Assembly: GCA_019614645.1 (NCBI GenBank)
Contig: JABWDB010000068.1
Coordinates: forward strand, 1,116,001 to 1,180,000
DNA length: 64,000 bases
Direction of reading: 5' to 3'
DNA from: Stratiolaelaps scimitus
Lineage: Eukaryota > Arthropoda > Arachnida > Mesostigmata > Laelapidae
Each line of letters begins with the position of its first letter. Positions within the stretch are counted from its first letter, which is position 1. The notes beneath the pieces were generated by a model, which did not search any database, was not told the DNA's origin, and saw only the letters and a list, made by a program, of their open reading frames with translations. Made by a program: the position numbers and the translations under genes. Shown piece by piece: positions 1 through 12,000 of the stretch.

Positions 1-57
1 GTGAAAGGTTCGACAGGTGTAAAACCAAATCTGCGCGTAACCAAAGGCAAAGCTTAA
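1..57 (+). CDS. possible C-terminal end of a gene starting left of the window
   Basis: Frame 1 is open from base 1 to a TAA at 55-57 and gives a short basic tail ending GKA. It matters only because a 3.3-kb AT-rich tract ending in AATAAA (3412-3417) follows on the same strand, which is the layout of a terminal exon with a long 3' UTR. Eighteen codons are too few to recognise a family and the open frame could be chance. Confidence 0.15.
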   Translation: MKGSTGVKPNLRVTKGKA

Positions 58-1574
58 AGTGGGAGCCACACAGCCAGCAGCCCCGCAGTCGTTGAACGGA
101 CGAAGCTGTAGTTGGAAGGTTTGGAAGGGGAGGCGAGGACCGGGATGATTCGGAATTTGTGGGTAGTAAAAAGCGCCGTCGTTATTGAGAATGACGCCAA
201 TTTCGTATTGAGCCGAAATCACCACTGGGATTCGCAGTGGGGCCCGGGACCGATGTTGCTGCGCACAGATGTGTGCACATTAGAGAAAATCGTTCCGTTT
301 GCTTAGAGATAAGAGATGATCAGTGGCAGACCCCCATGAAAAAGGTTTCTCACCGGACCACAGCGAGTGGCAATGTTCCGTTCAATCGTGGACGGAGACG
401 GCGGCGTAAGGCGACTGCGTCTGCTTTGCGTACGAAACTGCTTTGCGGGAATATTGCCTGGTTGAGCCCGACGAAGCTGCCCTGCCTCGGCAGAGATGAG
501 ATGTACGGAAACAGCACTGTGAAAATGTGTTGTGACTGAAGTGAACGATTGAGACAAAAACAATTAACAATGCGAACAAGCAGCAGCAGCAACGACACGT
601 GTAATTTCGTCGTCGTCCCGAGTGTTTGACGGTGGGGCTCCATACGATCTGAACGAATCGCGGACGCCACTATCGCGAGACGCGAACACCGCGCAGCGAC
701 AGCGGCCGCACTGCGAGCAGTCGTCGGGTGCGCGTAATAACACGCGGATAATAGTATATAACAATTGAATAATGATATAATATCAACGATAATAATAATA
801 AGAGTGATTAGGTTTAGTGTGTTTATACCTGGGGAAAGTCGAGTGGCGTTTTTTCTACGTTGGTTTGTTGTTGGGCCAAAAAACGAACCGCGTCCGGCCA
901 CGAGAGACAAACGAATGGGCGAGATATGAACACGATGATGATGAATGCCAAAACGGCAACATTGCGCCAGGGAGCTTTTAATCGTCAGCGTCATTTTTTA
1001 ACGGTTACGACTCTGTGGTTTGGCAGCGTCATGCCGCTGCCGCCGCCGCCGCTGTCATTATTCTAAGGGATGACGAGACGATCAGACGCATGTTTTGTGT
1101 GGTTTACTCTCTGACCGTGGTCGACTCGAGTGATCAGGGCATAAAGTTAATGGTGAATGATAACCAAGCCGAAGAACAAGCGCTACAACGGGCGAGATCA
1201 CTTTCGGCTTCGATGATGATGATAATGAAACGCTGCTGTATCCACCGAAGACCATATACGATTCGGTTGAACACTGGCGAATATATATGTATACAGTACA
1301 GACACACACATACACGCAAACACACTACCACGTATATACTGTGTCCACGCAAGGTAATGATGGGCAGCAGTAATCGCAGCGCGAACGCATTGCACCACCT
1401 GTGTGCTCTAGTAGCATAATTACCAGTAGTGATGGGCATACGCCCGCTGTGACGGTATCGAAGTAGTTAACTTAGCAGTACAACTTTTGAGAGAGAAAGC
1501 AACTAAATAAGACAGCAGCAACAACAACAGTTGAGGCAACGCACCCTCTAACATGATCAACACGGCAAGAAATG

Positions 1575-1610
<36 letters not shown>

Positions 1611-3430
1611 GTAATACCTAATATTGAACAATGACGTAGACGAGAGCGACGATCATAGAATCGAAGCAGAAACGCTATTGGTCGCTAATCTTGATGACGA
1701 CGATGATACATTGAAAGTCGGGAAGAATAAAAGGTGAAATTGATGAAAAAGGCATGCGTCTACACTGCGAACACTGCTGTTGTACACGTGCGAGAGGCTG
1801 ACCGATGGGGGATAAATGAACACTATTTACTCGGTATTAATATCACCTCTATTGTATAAGAATGGAGAAACAAAGCACACAGATATGGCCTATCAGCGAA
1901 AGCTCTAGGCGGCAATAAGGAAGGAGCGAAAATGTGTTAAAAATAGTAGAAATAAAGAGAGAGAGAGAGAGAGAGAAAGGAGGAGTGTGTAGTAAAAAGA
2001 TAACGCAAAAAAAATTACAGTGACCTTGGTAATGTCACAATAATAGTGTATTATATATAATTAAAAGAGTAATAATATTAATGATAATGATAATGATAAA
2101 ATGAACATGATGAAATAAAATAATCACGGCTATTAAGAATGATGATGATGACGACGACGATAATGGCGATGATGATATAGCAACAGCATCAATTAACAAA
2201 ATGGCGAGTAATAATGAAGTCGTATCGATGATGATCCATTAATTACAGTTAATGAATCGAGTGAATGAACGAACGATAGATAACCCCCCGGGGGCGGACG
2301 GGAGGGGGCGTTGAAAGCAACGAAGTGAAGAAATCGGTGAAGTGTGTCAAGATTAAGTAGCCGTAGTAATGTCATATATGGCATAGATGTAGGACATTAT
2401 TATTATTATTATGACTATAATATTATGATTATTATTATTATTATTTATTAAAATAATAAATAATGACATTAGATGATACCTGGGAATGCGTGCACTCGCG
2501 CGAGAGAGAGAGAGAGAGAAATAAAATGGGAGACACGAACGACTGTATCCACCAGATAGAAAGCGACTAGAGATGAAGATCAATAATAAATAAAGACAAT
2601 AATAATAATAAATTATAATAATAATAATATTAAAAATAATAATAATAAACGAATAATAATAGTAAAATGTTGAAATGATTAAACGAAGATCATCACACAG
2701 GATGTTTGAACACACACCCGAGTGTCGTCGGGCACACGCTGGGCAGTGCTATGTCAGGATAAACGCCGAAGTAAGAATGACAAGAATGATGCTGATGACG
2801 ATGATGATGTTTATGATGACGACGTAATAATAATAATCATAAAAAAATGAACAAAAAAAACAAACAACAATTAACGGTAAATGCTGCTGCTGATGAAATG
2901 AGAACGAGATGTCTACGCAGGGGAGCGGGGGGGGGGGGTCAGTGGGTGGACGAGCCCAAGTGAAATAGATGAACGTAAATAATGATGATGATTATGAGCG
3001 AAGTTAGCAATGAGGGGGACGGCGGGTACCGGCGGCGAAAAAACAACAACTCATCCTGAATTCAAGCTTTGGACAATAGCTGGAAGTACGAAGCGGACAC
3101 GGATGTCAAAGGACACAACGGAGTAAAACATTGGAAGTTACTAAAACGATTGCCGACATAGAATATAGAGCATCGTAACAATAACAATAATAATACGTCA
3201 ATAATAATAATAATAATAATAATTAATTAATGACGGACATGAGAAGTGAATACTGAAGATGGCGCATTACAAGAACGAAAAATGTGGCAACAGTAATAAC
3301 GGCTCCCCAACTGCAGATCACTGCTGCGATCGCGGCAACGCAGCGGCAGTAACAATGATTCTGTAAAATATATATAGACATATTTTAAGACCAACTATAG
3401 TCATTTTTACAAATAAAGCACAACAACATC
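58..3430 (+). other. low-complexity block, possible long 3' UTR
   Basis: About 3.4 kb rich in simple triplet runs on the plus strand (ATA/AAT repeats near 2400, 2590-2650 and 3180-3230; GAT/GAC near 2080-2170 and 2780-2830), a GA tract near 1960, a G run near 2930 and an (AT)15 tract at 1578-1607. There is no convincing coding region; the ORFs found read simple repeats on the other strand. A canonical AATAAA lies at 3412-3417 near the point where the composition becomes ordinary. This fits a long untranslated terminal exon but could also be intergenic. Confidence 0.3.
1578..1607. repeat. (AT)n microsatellite
   Basis: About 15 uninterrupted AT units. Tracts of 10-20 AT units recur through the whole window, in introns and between genes. 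Confidence 0.9.
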
Positions 3431-3931
3431 GCTGTTAATGTAATGATGAACCTGTCGTCCTCATTGAATTGCAGTTTCTTTAATAAGTTTCTATGAAAAA
3501 ATTAGCTTAATTTATTTTTTATGCACTAGGTAAAAAGCAATAGTTACAACTTGCCCTTACGAGAATTTTTCCTTAAAAATAATGATAATGACTTCGTGTT
3601 ATTTTTTTCGGATAAAACAGCTGTTGGCGTTGTCAATCTAATTGACGACGGGGCGGTCTCTCGGCGCCAGGTTTCGCATCGACGATCCTGTGCCTGCCGA
3701 GGCAAAGCGGCAGATATCGTCGTCTCTGCTATCAGACGTCGTCATCTATTGTTTGCAGGGAAATCGCGGTTGAGGTCTACTTCGGACGCATTAGCGCGTG
3801 TTTTGGCGTCGTAACGACGTCAAGCAATCGTCAACAGAGCGCAATAGTGATTCCCCCTTTGAAGGCTGTTTGGTAGTTACCTGAAATGAGGTGAAGTTCC
3901 GGATGTGCGCCAACACTGACGAATTGTAATA
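3431..3931. other. intergenic, no gene seen
   Basis: It contains an 87-codon open frame on the plus strand (3551-3814) that reads into an AT-rich stretch. It shows no domain, splice signal or homologous copy in the window, so I do not call it a gene. The segment ends at the TA target of the Tc3-like element. Confidence 0.4.
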
Positions 3932-4163
3932 CAGTTTTGTGAATAAACATAGGCCACCCCCTATATTTCAACAATCGTTACAAAGAATACACATTTGAGG
4001 CATTTCTTCTGTGTCAGATTAATGTACGTGTCAAATAACATATTTACCACAAAGAACAGCGCATACAACATCGCATGCAGCCTGCTACAACAAAATGTGT
4101 CATATTTCGGTGGTGAAAAATGATAGTACACCCTCAGTTATTGAGTGTTTTCGCTGAATTAAT
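3932..4163 (+). repeat. left terminal inverted repeat of Tc3-like copy 1
   Basis: It pairs with 5240-5471 over nearly its whole length. Landmarks are the ATTTCAACAA block near the end and the ACACCCTCAGTTATTGAGTG block near the inner edge. Confidence 0.85.
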
Positions 4164-4199
4164 CCAGTTTGTGTTGAGCATTCAAGCAGTACTGTAGTC

Positions 4200-5225
4200 A
4201 CGGGACGCGCTTCGAGCCTTACTGATGCAGAGAAAGCAGTTATTACCGCTTTACACAGAGCAGTAAAGACCCAGACTGCGATTGCCAGAGAAATTGGCAA
4301 AAATCGTCACGTAGTGCAAAATTACTGACGCAGTCCATCGACGTATGGTACTAATAAGTCTGAAGGACGTCCACGAAAGAACAGGCAGCGAACTGTCATG
4401 CATATCTGTCGATTGGCCTCGAATTCGACCATAAGTTGTGAAGCAATCAGGCAAGGGTTAACCCTTCAGGTTCATAGATCAACAGTTTTAAATACAATTA
4501 AGCGTTATCCGCATATCATACGGACGCAAATGAGAACAAGACCTCGTCTTCAACAACGCCATATGATTGCCCAACTAAACTTCGCCCGCAACATTATGGA
4601 CGTGACTGGACATTGATGAGTATTGGGGCAACGTTTTTTTAAAAAGTGTCCTGAAGGTGTAAATCTATGTAAAAGGTACTATGTTGTTTCAAATCGTCTC
4701 CAGTGACGAGAAGAAGTTAAATTGGGATGGGCTAGATGGATTTAACGGTTACTGGCATGATGTTCGGCGGAGAGTGCTTTATGGGTTGGGGAGCTTTGCA
4801 AACTTGGATTCACTTTCATCTCATCTCAAATGAATAGCGAGGACTATCAGCAGATGTTGACCAACAACCTACTACCATTTAGTAGCAGATTTCACCTACT
4901 TCCAATTGTTTTATAACAAGATAACGCTTCAATTCACGTCAGGGCTAGTACACATGCGCGGTTAAGACGGCATGACATTGGTACCCTAGAGTGGCCAGCA
5001 TGTTCTTCTTAGCTCAACCCGATGGAGAACCTCTAGGGCATTCTTATCCGAAGAGTATACGCGTCGAATCGGCAGTATACATCCGTGGAAACACTAAAAA
5101 AGGCGTTGTTGGAGGCCTGGGGAGGTGTCAGCAACCGGATCCTGCTCAATTTCGTTGATAGTATGCCAAACCAGGTCTTTGACGTTATAATTAGCAAGGG
5201 TGAGTCCACACGGTACTGATTAGCA
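4200..5225 (+). pseudogene. Tc3-like transposase remnant
   Basis: Transposase is the DNA-cutting enzyme of the element. Pieces in order: an N-terminal helix-turn-helix stretch (LTDAEKAVITAL near 4220), the second DNA-binding part (MHICRLASNSTISCEAIRQ to MIAQLNFARN, 4398-4600), and a catalytic-region piece with SDEKK and WDGLDGFNGYW near 4705-4760. Matching blocks are known from Tc3 transposases. Stop codons and frameshifts separate the pieces, and the downstream catalytic acidic residues are not in one readable frame, so it cannot make a working enzyme. I translated each frame as it stands. Confidence 0.8.
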
Positions 5226-5239
5226 CAAGAAAACAAGAA

Positions 5240-5471
5240 CTAATTCAGCGAGAACACTCAATAACTGAGGGTGTACTATCATTTTTCACCACCGAAATAT
5301 GACACATTTTGTTGTAGCAGGCTGCATGCGATGTTGTATGCGCTGTTCTTTGTGGTAAATATGTTATTTGACACGTAGATTAATCTGACACAGAAAAAAT
5401 GCCTCAAATGTGTATTCTTTGTAACGATTTGTTGAAATATAGGGGGTGGCCTATGTTTATTCACACCACTG
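5240..5471 (-). repeat. right terminal inverted repeat of Tc3-like copy 1
   Basis: Reverse complement of 3932-4163 with few differences. It ends in CACTG before the TA target. The minus strand reads AATAAA at 5461-5456 inside this repeat. Confidence 0.85.
5456..5461 (-). promoter_or_regulatory. candidate polyadenylation signal for the ABCA gene
   Basis: AATAAA on the minus strand, about 380 bases beyond the ABCA stop codon at 5839 and the first such hexamer I see there. It lies inside the Tc3-like terminal repeat, so the transposon may supply the 3' end of the transcript. This rests on position only. Confidence 0.3.
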
Positions 5472-5838
5472 TATAGTGGACGGTAATCTAACGATCTATT
5501 ATGATATAATAATCATAATTATATGGCCCCTCTCTCTCTATATATATATAATTTGCACTAATGTGCAACTAACCATGATGCGCTACCGTTTCGCTTGCTA
5601 ACGTGGTGTCCTAGAAATCAGAGAAAAACTGACCGAGCGAGAGCTGGAGAAAAAAAAGGAGGATTTTTTTCGGCGAGGCTCAATGCGTCAATACGAAACA
5701 AATCTTGTTCTGCCACGCGTAAACAGAATTCGGCTTTAGTGCACCAACAAACATTTTTTATACCATGCAGACAATTCTCTCTATTCTATGCTCGATAATC
5801 TAGCAAAGAAATTAGCCACACATATATAGATATTCACG

Positions 5839-6021
5839 TTATCGATCGCTGCTTGACTCTCTGGCCGTTTCGGTTGCGGCAAATGCGAGGAATATTTGCT
5901 CAAGACTCGTATCCGATACAACCGCATCCTCGAGATCAAATTGCTCCTGGAGTTCCTTCACGACCTCGAACAGTTCGCTCCATCGAAGAGTTGGGTCCAT
6001 GATATAATACGTCAGTGTGTT
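5839..6021 (-). CDS. ABCA terminal exon (C-terminal tail)
   Basis: Sixty codons plus TAA. It carries the ABCA C-terminal signature: WSELFEVV, then a spacer, then [13 protein letters not shown]. It joins the NBD2 exon in phase 0 (donor at 7507/7506, acceptor before 6021). The 1.5-kb intron between them contains the mariner at 6462-7406. The protein ends ESSSDR. Confidence 0.9.
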   Translation of the reverse strand, partial: NTLTYYIMDPTLRWSELFEVVKELQEQFDLEDAVVSDTSLEQIFLAFAATETARESSSDR

Positions 6022-9000
6022 CTATGCATAAGAACATGGAAAATATCGGCACCATGCAGGCATTTAGAGCTTACGCAAGACAACTACAAGCCTACCTATA
6101 TTTCAGTATAATTCGCTTAATAACACGATCATTCAACGACAAGAAGTGCCACAGAGACTAAAAAGGAGAACAATAAGAGATACAACCATTAAATCTTCTA
6201 CACAGGTTATCGTGTCCGCTACAGGAGGATCATGTGCAGCCGAATTTTCAATGCGAAGATTTTCCCTAGATATATCCGAAGGGGCAACGCAATTTCGATT
6301 TTGAGTAACACTTAGGAACGGGCCAAGTGGGGCCTCCTTGTCCTAAATATTGTTTTGAGGATACATAGGAGTGGCTGTTCTTAGGTGTATTCTGATTTTA
6401 GGTGAATTTCACGTTTAGCGGGTACAAATGTCGCCCACTTTTAGAATCGAGTATATATATATTAGATTGACCCAAAAATAATAAGACTCATATCGTCTGT
6501 GCTCAGTTTAGATAAGGCAGCTGAGATATTAATGAGCATCGAGGGCGCCCACCCCTTCCCGAATCTAAATTCGACGAACGGATTGAGATAATCGAAAAAG
6601 CTTTCAAGCAAACTAGAGCTTGGTCATTGACGACTTCGTCGGAAAAAAAAAATTGGCGTGCCTCGCGAAACATGTCGTCGAGTTATTGAAAATAATCTGA
6701 GGATGCAGAAAAAAATTGCAAAATGGGTCCCTAACTGACTCGGTCCTGGCCAACTGACAATGCGTGAGGAGTGTTCGCGAGACAATTTGAAGATATATAG
6801 GCAGCAAATGAGTCGCTTATAGCATACCATTCCAGTGAACGAGACATGAGTGAGCCTGTATAGGGGACTGGAAAAAGATGAACAGTGGCTACGACCAGGT
6901 GGGCAGGGAATGGCGATAGCAATACCAAAAAGATCCGAGCCTAAAGTAATGGTAGCACTTGGCATGGATTTCAACGGGATTTGCTATTACGAGATTTTGG
7001 GCTCAAAAGAAAAAATGGACTCGGCTCGATATCTCGAGTTCTTGAAGGAAGTCATGAATAATTGGTATGGCAATAGGAAACACCGAGTGCGGCTGCTCGA
7101 TGACAATGCTAGGGCACACCGTAGCAATGATTTCGTTCTGGCTTAAGGCCAACAAGATTGAGCGATGGCATCCCCCCTATTCTCCCGATTTAAGCCCGTG
7201 TGACTATGGTTGCATCTATCAATTAAAGAGGGCTATAGGAAGCCTGCTAGAAGAGGGCTATTAGAAGCCTGCCAGAACTCTGGGACCAGTGTATAAATAA
7301 AAGAGGTGCATGCCTCTAGGTCATACTAAAAAATCATTGTTTTTACTTACTTAGTTTAGCCGATATTGAAATGTATATGTGTCTCATGATTTTTGGGTCA
7401 ACCCAATAACAAATGGGCAATATATATATATATATATATATAGCATTTAAACAGGTTGTACACATGTAAAAGCAATGAATCAGTTAAGTCTCGAATTACT
7501 ACGAACTTGATGGATGTCCGTGAGTTGGCTTTTCGCTGGGAATAGACGCTCCATTAATGTGCACACATCGGCAATGATTACTGTTTCCTCCTCGGAAGGC
7601 TTGATTTTGATGGTCAGTGTAAATCCACGAGCGAACTTCGCCTTGAGATGCTGCGACGAACCAAGACATCGGAAGGTCCCGTTAACGATAATTGCCATCC
7701 GTCCGCAGAGCGCCTCGCACTCGTCCATCGAATGCGAGCTCAGAATAATTGCAGTGCCGAGATCGCGTTGGGACTTTGCCAACATGGCCCAGATCTTTCG
7801 ACGGGCGGTCGGATCGATGCCGGACGTCGGCTCATCGAGACAAATGACTGGCAGGTTAGCGATCATCGCCAAAGCGATTGCGAGTTTTCGCTTGTTACCA
7901 CCGCTGTAAGTTGAGGTTAGCTTATTGGCGTACGGCTCAAGGTCGGCCAGGGCCACCATCTGGGCGATTAGCGAGGCCCGCTGGTCAGGGCTCACTCCTC
8001 GAAGCCCACAGAACAGCTCAAGCATTTCCCAACCCGTCATGTTGCCAAGGAGACAGTCAACCTGTGGGCAGAATCCCACGAAACTCTGGTACACATGACG
8101 CGAGCTACGTACATCCGCCTCGTCGGAAACATAGACGTTCCCGTCGGTCAACGCCAAATCACCCGTGAGCATGCCGAATATTGTCGTCTTTCCAGCGCCA
8201 TTCACTCCAAGGAGACCAAAGCATTCGTTCTTGCCAACGGCAAATGAGATATGATCAACTGCTCTGAAAGACCACACGTTATAGTCCTTGGTTAGGTCAT
8301 GAGCGATGAGAGCGTAGGCGCCCTGATCACGCTCGATGATAGCGGCCTCGACCTTGCGTCGCTCAACAGCAACGTCCGCGTCCTCCTGCCGCAGTTGGCC
8401 TGAAACACGTGAGAAGGCCGAACAGGAATAAATAAATAATGTCTATATAGATACCACCGAAGACGCACGGTGTCGCATACTGTCGCGATTATCGGCTACC
8501 CGATTCGTACCTAAGGTTATGTACAGATATATACACTCTCTTCAGATTCGCAACAGCCAGAGGCGTGATCTGGCTCGATCCCCTCGATGGACCAACGTGT
8601 TGAACCCTTCCTTCAAGACCCCACCCTCGCCAGTGCCGATGATGCAAGAGTTAGACGTAAAACTAAATTACCGTGGGGAAAGACGTTGCCGCTTGGCTCA
8701 GCACGCTTGAAGCATTTTAATACGTCGATGCAATATTGCAGACAAGTCTCCAGTGCGATGAGCAGTACTGAGGCGATTACGCCGACAATGAACAGCGCAT
8801 ACATCTGTTGGGAGACAGTGGCAATTAATTAGTGGCAGCAGCAGCGGCCATTGTTTAATCGAAATGGTAATTCGAAAGGAGTCAGCGTTTGCAGTTAATT
8901 TCGAATGTTGATTTAGAATAGAGTTGTATTATATATATATATATATATATTATGAGTAACCCGGTGGAAAAAATTACGCGCCGCACGATGAGAATAACCT

Positions 9001-12000
9001 GTTTGAAGGCATAACCACCTTCAATAGTTAGATGAGATTCTGCGCTGACGGAAGATGTGGGCACGTCCACAAATTAGAATACGTCCGTCCGGACACTTGA
9101 TTTCGAGGATATCTTAATACTGAAATCCGATTATTCGGATTACTCAGAACTGAGGCTGATATTTGGTCGACAACTCGCCGGGACACGGATCGAACCGAGC
9201 ACCATATTCCGGTATAGTTCCGACCAGATGAACTGAGTGAGTCACAATGACTATTTTTTTTTGTCAGCACCAGGTGATCCCATTAAGGTACTCTCGTAGT
9301 CTTGCTCTGCCGATTGAATAAGTTATAAAACAAAATCCCTCTCACTGGAGAAACGAGAAAAAGTCGACTCAAATGATTATCTTGTGTGAAGTTCGTCTGT
9401 CCCGTATATACGCATATCGTGTAGGGGTCCATCCATCACCACGATGCACTCCTCTGAAGAATCACATCGGTGGGCAGATTACAGTAGAGGTGATACGGCA
9501 ACAGCCAGTCTGCCCAGGTGAGCCGTTGATGAAGAACTACCAAAGAAGAAAAAGATGGGAAGAACAACCACTGGCTTGTTTACCTGATCGACGACAACAC
9601 TGAACGAGCTTTTACGCCGGTAGCAGTACTGTGGCCCTGGCGGATTCTTCGGCGTGGGGCATGCTGTAATCGGGACACACACAAGACGAAACAGTGCACA
9701 CAACATAAATCTTCAATACAGGGTGTATACAGAATTACCAAAGGGTGACGAAGCATTTTCGGGCCAAAGTTGGTCCAAATCGATTTTTGTCACAGAACTT
9801 TAATAGTTTGCTTACTCGGACTAGTGACATCGGCAACTAACGGCGCGGAGGGTTTTTCTTTCGAGAATTTCTTTCCGAGTTCTGACGTAACTATGCCATA
9901 CACCATGGGGCTCCGACACTCATGCTAGACCCCGCGAATATATGGCAGGGTGACACACAATTCTGTTTCAGTAGGTACAGTATCCTCGGCACAGGTCGTT
10001 TGGAAATTGCTAAAGGACTCCGGACCCGGCTGGACTAAATGGTCATAATCAACTTACGTTGGCAGCAAGCGTCGATTCGCAATACCGATGTACAGAGGGT
10101 GAGAAGTGACTCTTTGGAGAGGCTTTCACAGATCACCTTCGAGTGCACGTTCAGTTGTATATTCGAAAAGCCCCAGACAACAGCGAACTGTGGAACATAG
10201 TTGAGAATCGGTCCGAACTGTTCGAAATTCCCTGTGGCAAATTTCACAAACTTGATAGAGCGCGCATTGCATCCACTATCATGATAAATTGCGAACGTTT
10301 TTTGAATTATGCACAAATTAATTGCTATCAGTGTTTTATCTCTGCGCTAATTCGACTAATTCGACGGTTACACCTTCGACCTCAACAGGACGATTGGTCA
10401 GTGAGCGTATATTCTCAATAGATCATATATTGTATAATGCCGTCGAACGTAAACCACAAAACGTCCGCTAGATGGCCACTGTTTTCGAATTACATCCAAG
10501 TCTTTCTTTGCTATATTTTCCTTCTATCTCTTTCACTTTTCTTGCGAGTCTTTTCTTCTGTATAATAATAAAAAATATACCAAACAAATAGATAGCGACT
10601 ACTACTTCATTCACTGTGTGCCATATAGCTTTTCTTCTACGCGTTTAGTAAAATCGCTGGTCCCACGCCATCCAGTGGACAATGTGTCCATCATGGTCAG
10701 CAAGCTACTGTTCAGGTGAAACCTACCAAGGAATACAATGAACGCTACGAGTGGAACGATGACGCCAGCAATTAGCGAGGTGCCAGCGACCATGGCCGTG
10801 AAGCCTGTCCAGGGCGAGTTGAAGAAATGAGCCAACACATATGCGACTTTGATCATCGTAAAGCCGTACTCAATCAGTAGAAGCCATATAGCCGCTAATG
10901 TGAGGGGTAGAACAGACAAATGAGAGAGGAAGTTCGTCGATGAAGTGCAGTATCATACTGGTTATGTCATAAACACGACACTGCAGGACCACCCCGATTG
11001 TTTCTGAGAAGTTGCCGCTCGATATCGCCCGAGCAAAGGGAGTAAGTATTTTAGTGGTACATGTTATGGCGTCAATAGTCCACCGAGAGAGACAGAGATT
11101 GGTTTACCAGTAGCGGCCGCGTTGATTAATGGCAGTTGGTCGGCGAAACTACGGCGATTAAGATTGCTCCAAATGTTAATGATGGATCCACTGAATTTCT
11201 AATTAGAGTAAATTACAAGTTGTAATTGTGCGACGGTTTTTAGGCGACTAACGAGGCGATTACCGAGACCACTACTATCGATAAGTTTCAAAGGAGAAAT
11301 CGACGGCTTGCACCATCAACAACTCACCGCTGGCATTCATTTGTATAGCTGTCGACTCCGCAGGGTTGTACACAGCTAACACCAGCGTCATGAGGCACGA
11401 ACAGATCAGGATGACGAGAAAATCAAAAATGAATGACGCTCCAAAGAAAACCGTTCCGTGAACGCCCGACATCCTTTGCATCTGAGTTGTTTAGAAACAG
11501 ACATTAATTCATCATAGTAACGTTGATATGAGACCGAACCGAGGCACTGCACGCTGACTGGTGTAAAGGCCACATTGTCTTCCACAGGTTCGAGCCTCGC
11601 TGCGTGATGATGACATATAAGTGAGCTTAACTGCATTGTGAAATTGCAGCTCCTTTAGTAAACCAATAAAGCTTTACCCTCAACTTCTACATATGGTGTA
11701 GACCCGTAAACATGACCATGTGCTACAGTAATCGGTCCAGCCGATCGGTGGTACAATTTAGCGTGAAGCATGCCGATGCGTTCAATCCTGTTTCGCAAGG
11801 TTCAACCTATAGGGTATTGACTGGAATACGTACCAACTTCGATTTTGAGACGCGTTCCTCGATGGGGAATAAGATCATTGGGCTGACGAGAAGGCTCGTG
11901 GCCAACTGAATTAAGAGGAACACCATGACACGGCCTGGAACCAACAAATATATAGTCTATATGTAGATGCAGCGATCAAGTGTCGCTGAACAAAGCGGTC

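Larger units (their letters stand above)
3932..5471 (+). mobile_element. Tc3-like DNA transposon, copy 1 (inactive)
   Basis: The element begins CAGTTTTGTGAATAAA just after a TA (3930-3931) and ends with the complement of CAGTGGTGTGAATAAA just before a TA (5472-5473), as expected for Tc1/mariner insertion at TA. The two ends form inverted repeats of about 232 bp (3932-4163 and 5240-5471). Long inverted repeats together with Tc3-type protein remnants place it in the Tc3 branch. The transposase reads on the plus strand and is broken. A sister copy in the opposite orientation lies at 43679-45251. Confidence 0.9.

Noticed and set aside
350..994. 214-codon minus-strand ORF
   Set aside because: It reads low-complexity and repeat sequence, has no domain, and shows no splice or translation support.
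7514..8168. Plus-strand ORFs of 88-131 codons
   Set aside because: Antisense shadows of the NBD2 exon.
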